64,000 nt of DNA, taken from positions 278,584,658 to 278,648,657 of the forward strand of contig CM068373.1 of NCBI GenBank assembly GCA_034769895.1. Direction: 5' to 3'. Both the position numbers and the translations under genes were made by a program. The notes under the pieces were generated by a model. It was not told the DNA's origin, did not search any database, and saw only the letters and a list, made by a program, of their open reading frames with translations. Positions 1 through 12,728 of this stretch are shown piece by piece (positions within the stretch are counted from its first letter, which is position 1; every line of letters begins with the position of its first letter). The stretch is from Magicicada septendecula. Taxonomy: Eukaryota > Arthropoda > Insecta > Hemiptera > Cicadidae.

Positions 1-94
1 TTTAATTACGGACATCATAATATTAAAACTTTGGAAACTTGAGCACTACTTAATGGAGATCAATCATTAACTTATACAAGCCATTAATTTTATG

Positions 95-245
95 CATATT
101 TTTTATATATATGTGTACAACGTTATCGGCAACAAAGAAGTAGTTTTTGTTAAAATTCCTTCCCGGGATATTTGGCCGTAGTCCAATGTTTTCTACAAAA
201 CCAGACGTTTCGCCAATGCCATCGACTTCCATCATCAGTGAAAAT
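95..245 (-). repeat. Penelope-like terminal fragment (relic)
   Basis: On the minus strand a CTGATGA box (232-238) is followed about 20 nt later by GAAACGTC (204-211), the spacing and order of hammerhead core boxes. No clean stem II can be drawn, so this is at most a degenerate ribozyme. Downstream on the minus strand lies a segment matching one near 63.27-63.30 kb (shared GGCCGTAGTYCAAYRTT read on the plus strand), so it is a dispersed repeat. The 98-codon minus frame over 50-346 looks like repeat read-through rather than a gene. The family assignment is inferred from the ribozyme-like boxes only. Confidence 0.35.
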
Positions 246-346
246 CGAGTGCGATAACGTGAGGTGGTATACGTTAGTGACCACAGTACTGTGGTTAAGG
301 CTGAAGCAGTAAGTAGAAAGAAGTAGTTTCTATGGTAATATTTCAT

Positions 347-1750
347 TTCGAAAATGATTTTAAATATAAATCTTACAATATGGAAGTTATGTATGGTTCT
401 CCATACCGATATTTTTTTCAGAAATTAATCAAACAAACAGAAAGACTTCTTTAAAAATGACTTCTCAAAAAAAAAAATTTTTTTTTGCTTTTGTTATAAC
501 TGAAAGGGAATAATATAAGACAATTAATGCAAGTTGTTGAGTTGGATGAATTTACTTTTTGATTATGGATATCATATAAAGTTTGGCACAAAAACAGTTT
601 TCCTCTTTGTATTCAGAAGAGCGTTGTGGCATAATATTTACTTGTACGTACAGTTGTATAGTTACAACTAGATAATTATCATGAGCCAGAATTGTCTAGA
701 CAACTGAATATGAAACCGTCTGACCAACGTGGCGAGACCAAAGGTCAAAATTTTCGATTTATATTTTCATGACAAAACAAGGAACAACAAGCCCTCAGTC
801 CCCAGCGACCTTCTATTTGCGGATTGTGGCAGCAGCCGACACAAGAACAGAATATGCTGAGAATACCCTGGTGTGAACAGGTTGCCACGGTGAAACGACT
901 GAACATAAGAGTGAAAGATGCAATAAAACTACACTGACTGGACACTGTGGGAATACAAAATAAAAGTAGAAGACCACGGATCAAATGTCTAGACGATCAC
1001 ATATGTCCATCATCTAAACAAAATATGTCGGATCGAGGTGGCTTAAGAAAGAAAGAAAAGTGGACGAGCGAAGGGAATGTCCAACATTAGATCTTTGAAG
1101 ATTGAAAAAGTAAGAATAGTTATAAAGTTTTTAAAACTATTTTGTCGGATTCAAGCTAATCCTTAGATGTTATATAAAGAAAATGGTACTTTATAATCTT
1201 TCTAATTTTGATCAACGGTTGAAGTAAAGAAAATATTTTGTTGTAGCTACATTAACGGTTGTTACATATTGTAGAATCTGTGTTTGTTGCTGTTGCTCAT
1301 AGCTATCCTGAACTTATAGCTATCAGCTTTGTAGCACCCGTGTATAGCCGACTGATATGCTCGAGTTTCTGAGAATGACAGTAATATTCTACAAAGAATG
1401 GCTGTACACTGTGGGCTATTTGAAGAAACCTGGATCCAAAATACCATAAATGTATACAGTCCAGTTGGTTGAGACAGAGTTTATAAGGTCATTTCTGTCG
1501 GTAACAAAAAGAAATAGGCTTAAAAATGAAGCAATCATGGAGAGACTTATATTATTGTAATTTAAATTAAAATATGAACCTTGCACAACATGATATGATT
1601 GGTAGCTCTGCAGGTGACACGTCTTGTTTACTGATGACCAGGCTATCCTGTTGAAGTCAGAAAGCGGCTTCCAAATGGCTAATTGAGTCGAAACTTCAAC
1701 GATATTCGGGTTACAGATCTACACTTTAATGACTGTTCTGAAACAGGTCA
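347..1750. other. Intergenic, nothing recognised
   Basis: AT-rich sequence. Short minus-strand frames (745-984, 1262-1447) have no recognisable motif and no match to the repeat families seen elsewhere in the window. Confidence 0.5.
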
Positions 1751-1764
1751 GTAATCTTAAATAT

Positions 1765-2054
1765 AATAATAATAATAATAATGGCTCCCACGTGAACCAC
1801 CGAAGCAGCTTAGGAGTCAGGCAGGGTAGGCTGCCTTCTGCGACCCGTACGGCATACAAAGAAGACAGTGTGGGCACCACTACGCTTTAGCCGTCCATTA
1901 TTATCCCCAGGATGTTGTCCTAGGTACTCATTTTCAACAGGCTGAGTCGACCTGAAAAACGCATCTCGATTTTATGATGCGGGCCCGGGAATCGAAACCG
2001 GGACCTCTAGATTAATAGCCAGGTGCCATACCCACTGGTCTACTGAACTGCCCG
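1765..2054 (-). mobile_element. tRNA-derived SINE, (ATT)n tail
   Basis: Read on the minus strand, the unit starts with a tRNA-like head. An A-box-like block lies at 2025-2041 and a B box (GGTTTCGATTCCC) at 1987-1999, followed by a tRNA-unrelated body and a TTA/ATT triplet tail (plus-strand TAA repeats at 1764-1784). The order and spacing of the boxes fit an RNA polymerase III promoter, and the anticodon-arm region resembles tRNA-Lys, which is an inference. Flanks 1751-1764 and 2055-2068 match at 11 of 14 positions and are probably a decayed target-site duplication, so this is an old insertion. It is a different SINE family from the one at 53.6 kb. Confidence 0.8.
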
Positions 2055-2300
2055 GTAATTCTGAATATTGTAACGTGACAGATATTCCACTAACAATTAA
2101 TTCAATTAAGATCATATAAATGATTAAATTACATATAACCAAGAATTTCAAATGAAAATAAAATCACACTTCAAAGAAAAACACCACTATAAAAGAAAAA
2201 CAATAATTAAGTAATAAAAATGCAACAATAAAATTCAAGCCAATAAATTAAAAGGAAACTCATATTAAAAAATTAAGGAGATTACCCAGGAGATTAGGAG

Positions 2301-2490
2301 CAGGTGATAAACAAGATACCCCAAACACAAGAAGAAACAAGAAGAGGAAGTTTATTAACAGGTGATAAACAAGATATCCCGAAATCAAGAAAGAAGAGTA
2401 AAGTTGGTTAGATGATAAAGAAGATACACCGAACCCAAGAAGAAAGAAGAAATTTAGAAGCAGATGATAAAGAAGATACCCCGAACCAAC
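2301..2490. repeat. Decayed tandem array, about 50-58 bp units
   Basis: Four units begin at about 2301, 2359, 2409 and 2461. Each starts with GRTGATAAASAAGATAYMCC and continues into purine-rich sequence. The long minus-strand frames across this block are low-complexity translations of the array. Confidence 0.7.
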
Positions 2491-2494
2491 CATC

Positions 2495-5325
2495 GGACAA
2501 AATAAACAAAGTACCTTGGTTTACCCAAGAAGGAACCCAAGAAGGAAGAAGAGAAGAAAGGAAGATATAGGATGGGAGAACCACAATAAAAAACCTATTA
2601 TTAACTACCATGAACCCCAAACCAAATGTTAATACCATTAAAGAAAGTATAACAGCCCAAAAAACCTTATAAAATTGTAATTTAATTATAGACAAAAGTA
2701 TTGAGTAGTATGATAAGAAGTGCACCAACTAAAGTTAGTATATGGTAAAATAAACAAATCTTCACAGTCCATTATGACTAAAGGTCAGGTCTGAGAATAT
2801 AATAAAACTCAAACATAAGTCAGAACCAACAGTGAATGTGTACCAGTGTAGTGTTTTTAAATGTAATAAACTTCAAGTTAATGTGTAACTATAACTTAAA
2901 AAAGGTGCTATTAAATAACTTTTATATTTTATAATTAACAGGTGATGAAATATTAAAATGAAAAATATTTCCAATATTTCACAAATAAGGTCAATTTATT
3001 ATATCAAAACATTCATAGTAATGCTAATAATAAAGGAAGTATGTGGGGGAATGTTTACTATATCAAGGGGTTAGATAATAATACATATATAATCAGAAAG
3101 GACTGAAAATAAATTAAGTTCAAATAAAAATTAAGAAATTAAATGGCTAATAATGTTCAGAGCCTGTGAACTCCACTTTAAAAGAGTTATAATAGAATAA
3201 GGTTTATATTTAGAGTAAGATGTTTTAATTACATAACATACATGCATGCATACAGATTAAAATGTTTAGGTATGGATGCTGTATTAATTTGTAAAATGTT
3301 TAAAATGTATGTTTAAAATAGTTTCAGCAAACATGTCTAACTTTGAAGACTGCTAATTCATGTCAAATATTATTTTTTGTATTAGTAGCATGAATTAGAT
3401 GCTACAAATATCAATAATTATGTAAACAATTTTATTTCATGTTATGTTAACTTTTAAAAGTCAGAGGAGGTGTAGAATTAACTTTATTTGAAAAAACCAT
3501 ATATGTAAAATACTAAACTCTAGGCCAAATAATGAATTCCCAAAAATTTAATATAAACTAGTTAATCAACCAATGAACCATGTAAACTAACAAGATTTAT
3601 GTAAGGTGGATCGATAACTAACTATTGTAAATGATCCTATGATTTAAAAGAGTAATATAGTAAAATGTCTTAAATTATTAAAAATTTTCGAAATGAAAAA
3701 AATAACTATTTCAGAGGAGAAATAGTAAATTAATGAATTATCACTAAAAGACGGTTCAAATGTTAAATTGATAAGGAAATTAAGGAAAGCGAAAGATTTG
3801 AGACCATTTGAAATTTATTATAATTATATTTATAACACCTACAATGGCAGGAATTTTGTACAAGAACAGGAAACAGAGTTTTGGGTCTAGATTTCCAACA
3901 AGAAGGAAATATGGCTATTTTAACAAAAATCTCAACAAATGTGGACTATGACATATCAAATTAAACAGAATGAGATAAATAAACCAATTATGTGGTTAAT
4001 AATTCATGAAAGCAATCAATAAACTAAAAATATTCCATATATAATGTACTTTATAATTATGTAGAAAGGAAATGAAAATTATTTTAACAATACTTTTCCA
4101 ATATTAACTTGGCAAGATATTTCCTAAGACGAAGGAAGTAAGTTAGTTCTTTGTTAACATTCAACGGGAACGGTCGATGCTGAATCGCGTTCTAAAACCG
4201 TATAACGAAGTGTAATGGAGTAAAAGTTGAAAATCAGTGAAATACGAGAGTTACCTAATTTGACCATTTTGAACTTAAAAACAGTGAAATACTCTACCAC
4301 AATAGTGAAAACAAATGATACACAAAACAATACCAGTGAATTAAACCGTTCAAACAACCTAACATTAATAATTCACTTTGTAACAACTTTTCGAATTTTC
4401 GTCATAACCAGTAAACATTCCATAAATCTAAAATAAGACAATTAACACCTGTGAACACTGAACACTTATCCAGGATACCAGAACAACACAATAGACAATA
4501 TATACTATCACGGAGACCAATAAAACAGTTGTGAAGGGGAGTTTATTATCAAAATTTCCAACCATCAAGTTGCAGTTATATTCCACAGCGAGACGTGCCG
4601 CCATTGTGAATTTCCCGTGATGCAAAGTACCAACCAGCTACGAAGTCGCTAGTCAACGATTGGGTATAAATTGTATACTACAAACATTATATATTATTAA
4701 CAAATTGTCATTTTTTACTTTTAAGACTTATATTTTTGTACATGTTATACTTTCTAGGCCTACCCTTCTCTGACTATATATACGTATAATCGTTATAAGA
4801 ACCTTTTTCAATAATTATATAAAAAATAACCTGTAATCGCAAATCGATATATCCCTGTGAAAGAGTCGAATAGTTGCTCAACATCGATTTAAAATCGATT
4901 TTTAAGACTTATTACTAATAAGTCAAATTATTGCAATTATCTGGATTCTACAATTATTTCACATCTTAAATTAAGAGTTTAACTAACTACAGGACTTACT
5001 GGAAGACGATAAAACTTAACTGAAAGTGATATACTGGAGCAGTGCTGAAAATCACTAATCGATTACAGCAAGAAGATAATCTGATTAACTCCGGATTTAG
5101 TTAAGGTCTACCAGAAGTGTATAAATTAACAAAAATAAACTTTAAAATTTCAAAATTTGAAACAAAACACAGAACCAGGATTATTTCTAAATTATTACAA
5201 TAACAAACAAACATAAAATTTTTGTTTGAACAAAAATTTTTTTAAATTTTTTTTTATCTTTTCTTTGAACCTATACAAAGAAAATATATTATTTGTAACC
5301 AGAGTAAACAGGTCAAAACGTTACA
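2495..5325. other. AT-rich intergenic DNA
   Basis: Very AT-rich with short homopolymer runs (for example T/A runs near 5230). Only short frames occur, including overlapping opposite frames at 4154-4436 without recognisable motifs. I see no gene, RNA or transposon here. Confidence 0.5.
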
Positions 5326-5329
5326 ATAT

Positions 5330-5705
5330 CGGGGCTATAATGTGTCTTGCATTACTAACTATGATGCAGTGAAGAGGTTACACAAGTTCAACAATATGTG
5401 TGCAACTATCAGAAGAACTCTTAACATCAACGAGTAAAGAAACTCCTGAAGTTATACAAGGTGATGGCCCTCACACACTTCTATATGGGTCTGAGAATTG
5501 GACTTTAACGAACCCCTAGGACGGTCGTATTCAAACGGCCGAAATGAGATTTTTCAGGCACGTGGCAGGATATACTCTTCAAGATCGCAAGAGAAACATC
5601 GATATACGGAAGGAACTCAATATTATGAATATATTTAATAGGATTGCCTAACATCGGATGAAATTTTTGGAACATCTTAACCGAATAGATGACATTTTCC
5701 ATCTC
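5330..5705 (+). mobile_element. LINE fragment, RT C-terminal region
   Basis: Broken plus-strand frames translate to LLYGSENWTL, then RIQTAEMRFFRHVAGYTLQD, then RNIDIRKELNIMN, then a short stretch ending LEHLNRIDD. That is the region after the polymerase domain in many insect non-LTR retrotransposons. A stop follows the first block and others interrupt the rest. It belongs to the same broad LINE group as the minus-strand fragments at 15.3 and 52.5 kb. Confidence 0.75.
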
Positions 5706-5888
5706 TTTTTCGTCTTCGTCTTCCCCTAATCTTTCCCCTTAATTAATGTTCCTCACTACTATCATGTTTTGTCAATCCAACACCAAGATACATAAAAAAT
5801 CGGTTGTTAACAATAATAATAAGAATTATAAACTGTTAGTGACAAAAGTAATTATGTTAGGTAATGTAATATATAATATGTTCTAAAT

Positions 5889-7205
5889 AGGGTTTGGAAT
5901 ACCAACAAAACTGGTCAGTCTACCAAAAATGACCATGACAGAAACACTATCAAAGGTGAGAACACAAAATGAACTCACGAAATCAAGTAAGCTCTCCCAG
6001 TTTCCAAAACCGGGTAATGGAGTGGCCCCTCTCCTCTTTAACCTGTCTCTTAAATATGCCATTACAAAAATGCGTGTAGATCGTTCAGGAGTACTTTCTT
6101 ATAAGTCAGTACAAATACCAGCATATGCTGACGACATATCCATCATAAGCAGATCAAATGCGGCTGAAAAGGATACTCAAACCTGAAAATATGTACAAAA
6201 GAGATAGGATTATCAATAAATGTGGATAAAACCAAAATGATAAGGTCAGACAAGGTCTACCCGACCCAGACAAAATTTGATTATAGAAGAAGACTGTACA
6301 GAAGTAGTCAGAAGTTCCACATGCCTAGGAGCGACGATATCTGAAAATGGGAATGAAGAGACAGAGATAAGGGGGAGGATAACTCTAGCCAATAAGGCCT
6401 ACTTCGCGATTATCACCACCTTTAAGTCATGAGTTATTCATAGCGGAAGACAAAAATGAGCATTTACAAAACTATCATACGACCCATCCTGTGCTATGGC
6501 AGTGAAACCTGGATATTAACACAAAGAGCAAGTGAACGCCTGAAGATATTTGAAAGAAAGCTCCTGAAACGGATCCTGGGCACCAAATATAGAAAATTGA
6601 GAATTAGGTAACGGTATAATTGGGAATGAAGTATACGGTACAATTGGGAATGAAGTATACGGTATAATTGGGAATGAAGTATACAGTATAATTGGGAATG
6701 AAGTATACGGTATAATTGGGAATGAAGTATACGGTACAATTGGGAATGAAGTATACGGTATAATTGGGAATGAAGTATACAGTATAATTGGGAATGAAGT
6801 ATACGGTATAATTGGGAATGAAGTATACGGTACGATTGGGAAAGAAGTATACGGTACGATTGGGAATGAAGTATACGGTATAATTATGAAATATATTGTT
6901 ACTTCAACGGTAGAAGTGTACGTAAAACTGAGGAGGATGCAATATGCTGAACATAGGCCTATTGTAAGAATGGACGACAAACGAACACCTAAAAGAGTCC
7001 GTATCCTTATGGGACGGAAAAAGACCAAAAGGCCGTTCAAGGAAAAGTTTGGAAGATGCTGTCGCTGTAGATGCAAGAGAGATGTTGAGAGTGCGAGGAT
7101 GGAAGTCCTTTGCTACTGATAGAGAGAGGTAGAGGGTCAGAATAGAGGGGACTAAAGCTCGACTTCGGGCTGTAGCGCCATACGAGGAGGATGAGTGGCG
7201 AAAGT
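5889..7205 (+). mobile_element. LINE fragment with RT motif and internal minisatellite
   Basis: The first frame (5929-6186) carries a GNGVAPLLFNLS block and AYADD, the RT catalytic box. Broken frames then give the C-terminal LINE block (YGSETWIL, FERKLLKRILGTK near 6495-6590). A 24-bp minisatellite (6608-6894) interrupts it, after which the LINE protein resumes in the frame opened by the array (VKLRRMQYAEH, RMDDKRTPKR, 6886-7119). The 3' end reads through a short conserved tail (GCGCCATACGAGGAGGATGA) into GAT-rich repeat. The same tail type ends the LINE at 14.5 kb, so both belong to one family. Multiple stops and frameshifts make it inactive. Confidence 0.85.
6608..6894. repeat. 24-bp minisatellite, 12 units, inside LINE coding DNA
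   Basis: The array consists of tandem units of GTATACGGTATAATTGGG plus AATGAA. From the second unit onward they start at 6631 and every 24 bp after that. Units 2-5 (6631-6726) and 6-9 (6727-6822) are the same series of four variants, so a 96-bp higher-order repeat is present. One frame stays open through the array (repeating GNEVYGII) and joins the downstream LINE frame. Confidence 0.95.
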
Positions 7206-9424
7206 ATTGACTAAGCGATGGTGGTGGTGATGATACTGACGACGACGACGATAATTATGATAATGAAAATGACAATATTACGTATGATAATGATGATAGC
7301 ACGACAAACTTGTACACAACTACAATGGCGTATAAACAGGCGACGAAAACTCTCAAGTGATTCACTACAATAGTGGTATTCCGTCTTGAGTACCTCCTTC
7401 ACTTGTGTGTATTTCGGGATTACACAGTGTTATGCAGCAGTGAGCAGAATTAATGCCGTTTCTCTCAACACTGTGTAGGGAGGCGATCATTACAATGTCG
7501 ATGTAGGTCACCCCACACAGTGAAGACAAACTTTATACCGCAACCGCGCTTAAAAGAATGCTATAATACACTGTTTTTTAACGTTATTTAAGTCGCCAAC
7601 GTTTTCCAATATTAAATAATGTGACAAATATTTGTACTTACAGTAAGCGCACACATACACACACTGCGTATGAGAACAATTACATAAATCACGATTTTTT
7701 CTATACTATTTACTGAACTGTCGTAATAATTTAGAGCACACAATAATACAATAAACTTTTAAAATTCAGTGTACACCAGCGGGACTCATTAGCCGGTCGC
7801 TTGTGAGCAGGTAATTATTTGTTATTAATTTGTATTCAGCTGGACGAAAAACAAACATTTAATTAACTGCTATATATTGTTACTATCAGAAAATTGTTCC
7901 GTTTTGTAACATGAGTAGAGTAAAGGTCACGGCTGCCACAGTTTGAATAACCTCGCCTTCTCTGGCGCTGCACCTCCCTGCTAGGCCTATATGACACTTG
8001 TCACGGTTGCCAGAAAACATGTGATTCTTAGAGGTGGGTCGATATATCTATAACAGGTATTTTGGAACGATTATTTTTGTGGAACGGATATAACAGTGAC
8101 TGAAAAGTTGAAATACCTGTTCCGATTCAACGATAACTGAAAACCGAAAAGTCGAGATACCCGTTCCGATTACTTGTGGCCTTGCGGTTACCCCACTACG
8201 CAACTAACGAATAAACAAGTAAACGAGTATTACGAGTACAGAAGTATAAAGCCACTTTTTGATGCTGAATACTTGATTCTGCTCATGTGCCGATTGCCAT
8301 ACAAGTACGAAACGAAGCAAAACTGTGAGGTTCAGATTATCTCTATGCCAAAGAGACGAAACCGTTTTTAATAAATGAAAAAAATTCATACTGATGTTAA
8401 ATTTATTCTCGTGTGTTATGCAAATATATAATACAGATTAGAATAACAAATTATATGTTATACTAGTCACCGAATTGGTAAATTTTGAAAAAGCGAATAG
8501 CCTACAGAGTGCCTATAGTACCTTTTGTTAACGTGATTTCGGAAATGATTTAACTTCACTGGACATCTCAAGTAAATTTGTTGACATTTTTTGTTGGTTA
8601 TTACGTGCACTCTAAATTTCATTGCCTGAGTTTCGTAACTGATTCGTCTAACCAAAATGGAATCAATAATTTAATATTAAATCTATTATCAGTTTTTTTA
8701 CTCCTAATGAAAATTTAAGTTAGTATTTCCGAATTGAGATAGGCTTCTTTTGTTTCTTATTTTCTTTCACACAGTACCAGCTTAATAAAGTCACACTCTT
8801 AACACTTTTATTTTCAATTTATTTCTTTTAACAAATTATATAATACAGGTATATGTATAATAGAGTATATAATAACAGGTATTTGTATGTGTTATTATTT
8901 TGAAACGGTTGGGTTCGTTCATGTTATTTTCAAATACTAGTTTAGCACACCTGTAGCGATTTCAAACACCCAGCATCCACACATCATCTTCAGCCCCTTT
9001 CTACCATCCTCCGCCTGCTTCCTTGGACCTGCTTCTTTTCCTTCCCCGCCCGATTGTTCCTATCATTATTTTATTTGTGATACTGTTTCTTAACTTGTCT
9101 CTTCTTCGCGTTTTACCCCGTCCCCAAGTGCCACCTTTATCTCTCCAGACCATCGACCATTTCCAATCTGCGTGCTTCAGTATTTTCTCGTACAACACCA
9201 TTTCAAGGTCTCCGCTACCTTCACCAGTTCGCTCTTTTGGATAGCCTCACTTGAATATTCGCTACACCATCATTCGTTTCCCATCCTTATAACAACACCA
9301 AACCGTTTCAACCCTGTTATGCTGCTGTGGCCTCTCCTGCTTGCATCCATCTACTGACTGATTAAGCATTAAACGCCGCTTTCAAAAGCCTATAGTAGGT
9401 GCCAGGGTAGAATATATCAGTAGT
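7206..9424. other. Intergenic; GAT-rich LINE tail, then nothing recognised
   Basis: 7217-7320 is imperfect GAT/GAC/AAT triplet repeat, probably the decayed tail of the preceding LINE. Near 8095-8175 a phrase of about 40 bp containing ATACCYGTTCCGATT occurs twice. The rest is AT-rich with short frames lacking motifs. Confidence 0.5.
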
Positions 9425-9707
9425 ATTTTATCTATTATTGGCTGTGAGAATGGTGATAGAAAGTAGAATGGAGAAAGGGAAGCAAACTTTCCTTGGTTCT
9501 GTGGATATAGAGGAGGCGTTTGATAATGTTAATTGGAAGAACATGTTTGGAGTACTGAAAAACACGGAAGTACATTTTCGGATTGAAAAATAGTTTGGCG
9601 GTTGTATAAAAATGAGACAACACTTATAAATTTCGGAAAAACACAAGAGGAAGCAAAAATTCAAAAATTTGTAAGACAGGGTTGCAACCTCTCTCCTGCT
9701 TTGTTTA

Positions 9708-9710
<3 letters not shown>
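9425..9710 (+). mobile_element. LINE RT fragment, 5' part of a split copy
   Basis: Plus-strand codons give SVDIEEAFDNVNWKNMFGVL, an RT finger/palm block. After frameshifts and stops they reach an RQGCNLSPALFNLYI-type block that runs directly into (TA)n. The next RT block expected in the family (the ADD box) appears only at about 11.8 kb, so this LINE is split by the intervening 1.9 kb. The reading is disrupted by a stop after the first block. Confidence 0.75.

Positions 9711-9741
<31 letters not shown>
9711..9741. repeat. (TA)n microsatellite
   Basis: An uninterrupted TA run at the left edge of the insertion that splits the LINE. Confidence 0.95.
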
Positions 9742-9744
<3 letters not shown>

Positions 9745-11652
9745 AACGTATTTAATAAAGTACGAATTTGTGTTTATGTGACCTTTCTATTTGTGTTTGC
9801 GGAGCCCCACGATCTTGGAGCGCCAAATATATGCAACGTATTTATGTGTGTGAATTTTTATATGTACTTTAATTTGTATAGCCCCAGGTTCTTTGGGAGT
9901 CAAATATGCAACAATACATATACATAAATACATATACATATACACAAATTTAGCGTGACCGGTCTCACGTTCAAGATTGACAAATTATGTAACAATATAA
10001 CATTTAAATTGGGTTTCAGGTGTATCTGCAATAAGAACTCTATGTAACTTGTAACGGTATTTCAAATTTATTTGATATTATTAAAAATTGTGCACATGGC
10101 ACTGACTTCGATTTCAAACATTCATTATTAATTGTTATTATGCCGTAAGGCTTATGCTATACACATCCTTACTGACTAAATATTCTATTCTATAATTATT
10201 GTATTACAGAAAAATCTCATTTTCAGACTACTCAGTCGATTAATGTGTTTCAAAATATCAATATTTAAATCTCTTTTTATATATTGTAATGTACTCAAAA
10301 TATTAATAGTTATTGAATTTATCTTTTTGTTTCTCAGTACTGTTTTATCTCAAATACTCATTGTTTTCATTTAAATTCTTTGTATTCATTTTATTTCATA
10401 TTAATTTGAGCTCTTGTTACGTTAATCGTATTTCTAAAACATCTATGATTTTAATTCTACTTTACAAGAAACATTGGCTCTTACTTTTAAATAAAATAGT
10501 AATGTCTTTAATTGTCTTTTAGTTCATTGTCTGATTAAGATATAAATAAGTTGTTTATCACCTTATTGTCGTCAATCATACTCGATCATTTTGATTCATC
10601 TGTAGTCGTCCTCGTCTCGCTCTCCAGCGTCGGCTGTCTCTCTTCTCCTCTTGTCCAGCGTCGAATCACTCTCTGGAACTCTTCTCTTGTCCAGCGTCGT
10701 ATCACTTCATCTTGTCCAGCGTCGTATCACTCTCTGGAACTCTCCTCTTGTCCAGCGTCGTATCCCTCTCTGGAACTCTCCTCTTGCTGTTTCTGACGTC
10801 AATGGATCTTCTTATGTAATTCTTCTTATGTACTGCTGTTATTATTTAAAAATGATTGTATTTACAACTTAGTTACATAGTTGTATGTAACTGGAAAATT
10901 TAAACTATTTACAAAAAAAAAATAAATACGCCGTGCTGACGGGCATAAGCTCCCGCTGCACCGTGGATGATTTAAGAAAGAGAACCACTGTAGCTTGCGT
11001 GTCCTATTTATACCCATGTCTTGGTCGACACCTGCAGTGGTACGAAATCGACATGTCAGAAACTGTCTCTGGATTCAGTTCCCCCACTCTTTGTCAATTT
11101 CGCTATTTCTTATATTTCTGCGAATTGCAGAGTCCTGTAAGTATACTCTTATACTTATCTTATAACTATTTTTACAACACATGTTCACTGTAATTTTGGA
11201 AATTGCAACTTAACCCTTTCGATTTGTCTACAGTTATTTCACTATTACACTCGTACGGTGTGTCACTTTCACGTGGTTTTCGAACACAGTATTTAGTAAA
11301 TTTTATTACATTTTATTATGGTTTTGGATTTTAATTCTTAATTATAGTTTATGAATAATTACGGAAAAACAGTAATTGTGCAATTATTCATCTTGGGGTG
11401 GTAAACTCGCCTGCATAGACCTGCGTTCACACATACTAGCGAAATACTGGTGTACACACTTTCAGTTACATTTGTGTGTGTGTGCACGTCGATTCAGGTC
11501 GAAACACCTGTTCATATTTTTGTCTGAGCCAAGCTTGCAATCCCTGACATGCTTATTTCTAATACATTATTAATTATTTACAGTTTATTAGGTATATTTA
11601 AATTTTTATATTCAATGCTCAGTACATCACTTATTTGTACTGTCGCATTATA

Positions 11653-11653
<1 letters not shown>
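9742..11653. mobile_element. Insertion splitting a LINE, possibly LTR-derived
   Basis: Non-LINE sequence lies between two collinear LINE RT blocks and is bounded by (TA)n and (CA)n. Possible LTR signs on the minus strand are a TATAAATAGG box near 11003-11012 and two PBS-like phrases just inside the left end (rc of GAGCGCCAAATATATGCAAC near 9820, and a variant near 9900) followed by a GGGGC-type sequence. Neither the TG/CA ends nor a target-site duplication is clear. The short plus-strand frames inside are not convincing proteins. Confidence 0.4.
10621..10785. repeat. 36-bp tandem repeat
   Basis: Units beginning GTCCAGCGTCGTATCACTCT start at 10653, 10689, 10714 and 10750, and a degenerate unit precedes them. 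The second unit is shortened to 25 bp. It lies inside the insertion at 9.7-11.7 kb. Confidence 0.9.

Positions 11654-11733
<80 letters not shown>
11654..11733. repeat. (CA)n microsatellite, 80 bp
   Basis: An uninterrupted CA run at the right edge of the insertion that splits the LINE. The His-Thr repeat in the frame at 11549-11887 is a translation of it. Confidence 0.97.
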
Positions 11734-11735
<2 letters not shown>

Positions 11736-12560
11736 TCGTTCTTAACAGAGTAAATCAGCAAACGGATGGTGAAGTAAAAGTGCAAGCAGTGAGAATTAAC
11801 ATGTTAAGATTTGCAGACTACGCTGCAATTATGGGTGCAAGTGAACAGTTACAGTTACATATAATGGATGATTTAATAATAATTTAATAATAAATGTTAA
11901 TAAAACTAAAGTGATGGTCTGTAGTAAACACAGACAGTCCAGTATGAATATATTGCTGAATGGGAAAAAGATACAGGAAGTTGGTGAGTTCACCTGCTTA
12001 GGAAGTAAAATCAAAGAAGACGGAAAAAGTAAGAGAGAAATGTTTGAGTAGTGTCGAACAGGCTGAAGTTTTATTTAACAGTGAATGAAAATTATTTACT
12101 TCTAAAGAAACAGCTCTGAAAACAAGAGAGAGGTTCCATATGGATGTGACACGTGAACAATTGGAACAGAGAAGAGAAGACTTGAAACACTGGAAATGTG
12201 GTGTTATAGGATATTACTGAAAGTAAGATATATCGACAGGTTTAGTAATGATGAAATTCCAACTCGAGATAGAGGAAAAAGAAGTTTTGGGCAAAATGTT
12301 GTGAATCGAAGGGTTGAACTTCTTGGGCATATTACGCGTCACGAGAATTTGAGAAAAACAAAAATACAAAACATACATTGAAGATAAGAGGAAGAGGAAA
12401 ACCAAGACTCCAAAATATGGAAGAGATTACTGGTGATGTAAGTTGTAATTCCTATGAGGAGACGAAACGGAAAGCACAGAGACAATCGGTGTGGAGAACT
12501 GCTACAAACCAATATGCGGTTTGTAAACTAAAGAATTCATTTACATTACTGTGTATGATA
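11734..12560 (+). mobile_element. LINE RT fragment, 3' part of the split copy
   Basis: Plus-strand frames give QQTDGEVKVQAVRINMLRFA followed by DYAAIM. Here the usual second aspartate of the catalytic ADD box reads Y. Next come NKTKVMVCSKH, GEFTCLGSKIKEDG and, in later frames, RSFGQNVVNRRVELLGHITR and GRGKPRLQNMEEI. Together with 9425-9710 this forms one LINE in order. Stops (for example in the 11880 region) and frameshifts make it inactive. Confidence 0.8.
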
Positions 12561-12728
12561 ATATGCAAGTTTATGTCGTTGCGGAAGACGAAGAAGACGG
12601 AAAAGGGCGCTGGTACTAAGAAAATAAAAAAGATTCACATCTGGTATCGGCCCATAAACTGTGGGTAAAACATCTGCACACGACTTTTCTCTTTAGTTAA
12701 CTAGTAAATCAATCACTGTTACTAATTA

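Noticed and set aside
2260..2728. Membrane-protein-like minus-strand frames (Leu/Phe-rich)
   Set aside because: Purine-rich tandem array read on the opposite strand; no codon bias or conserved motif.
6608..6894. CRISPR-like array
   Set aside because: The 24-bp units are contiguous with no spacers, in a eukaryotic LINE; it is a minisatellite.
11485..11520. Hammerhead at GGTCGAAACACCTG
   Set aside because: GAAAC lies in a simple hairpin, and no CUGANGA box stands at the right distance upstream.
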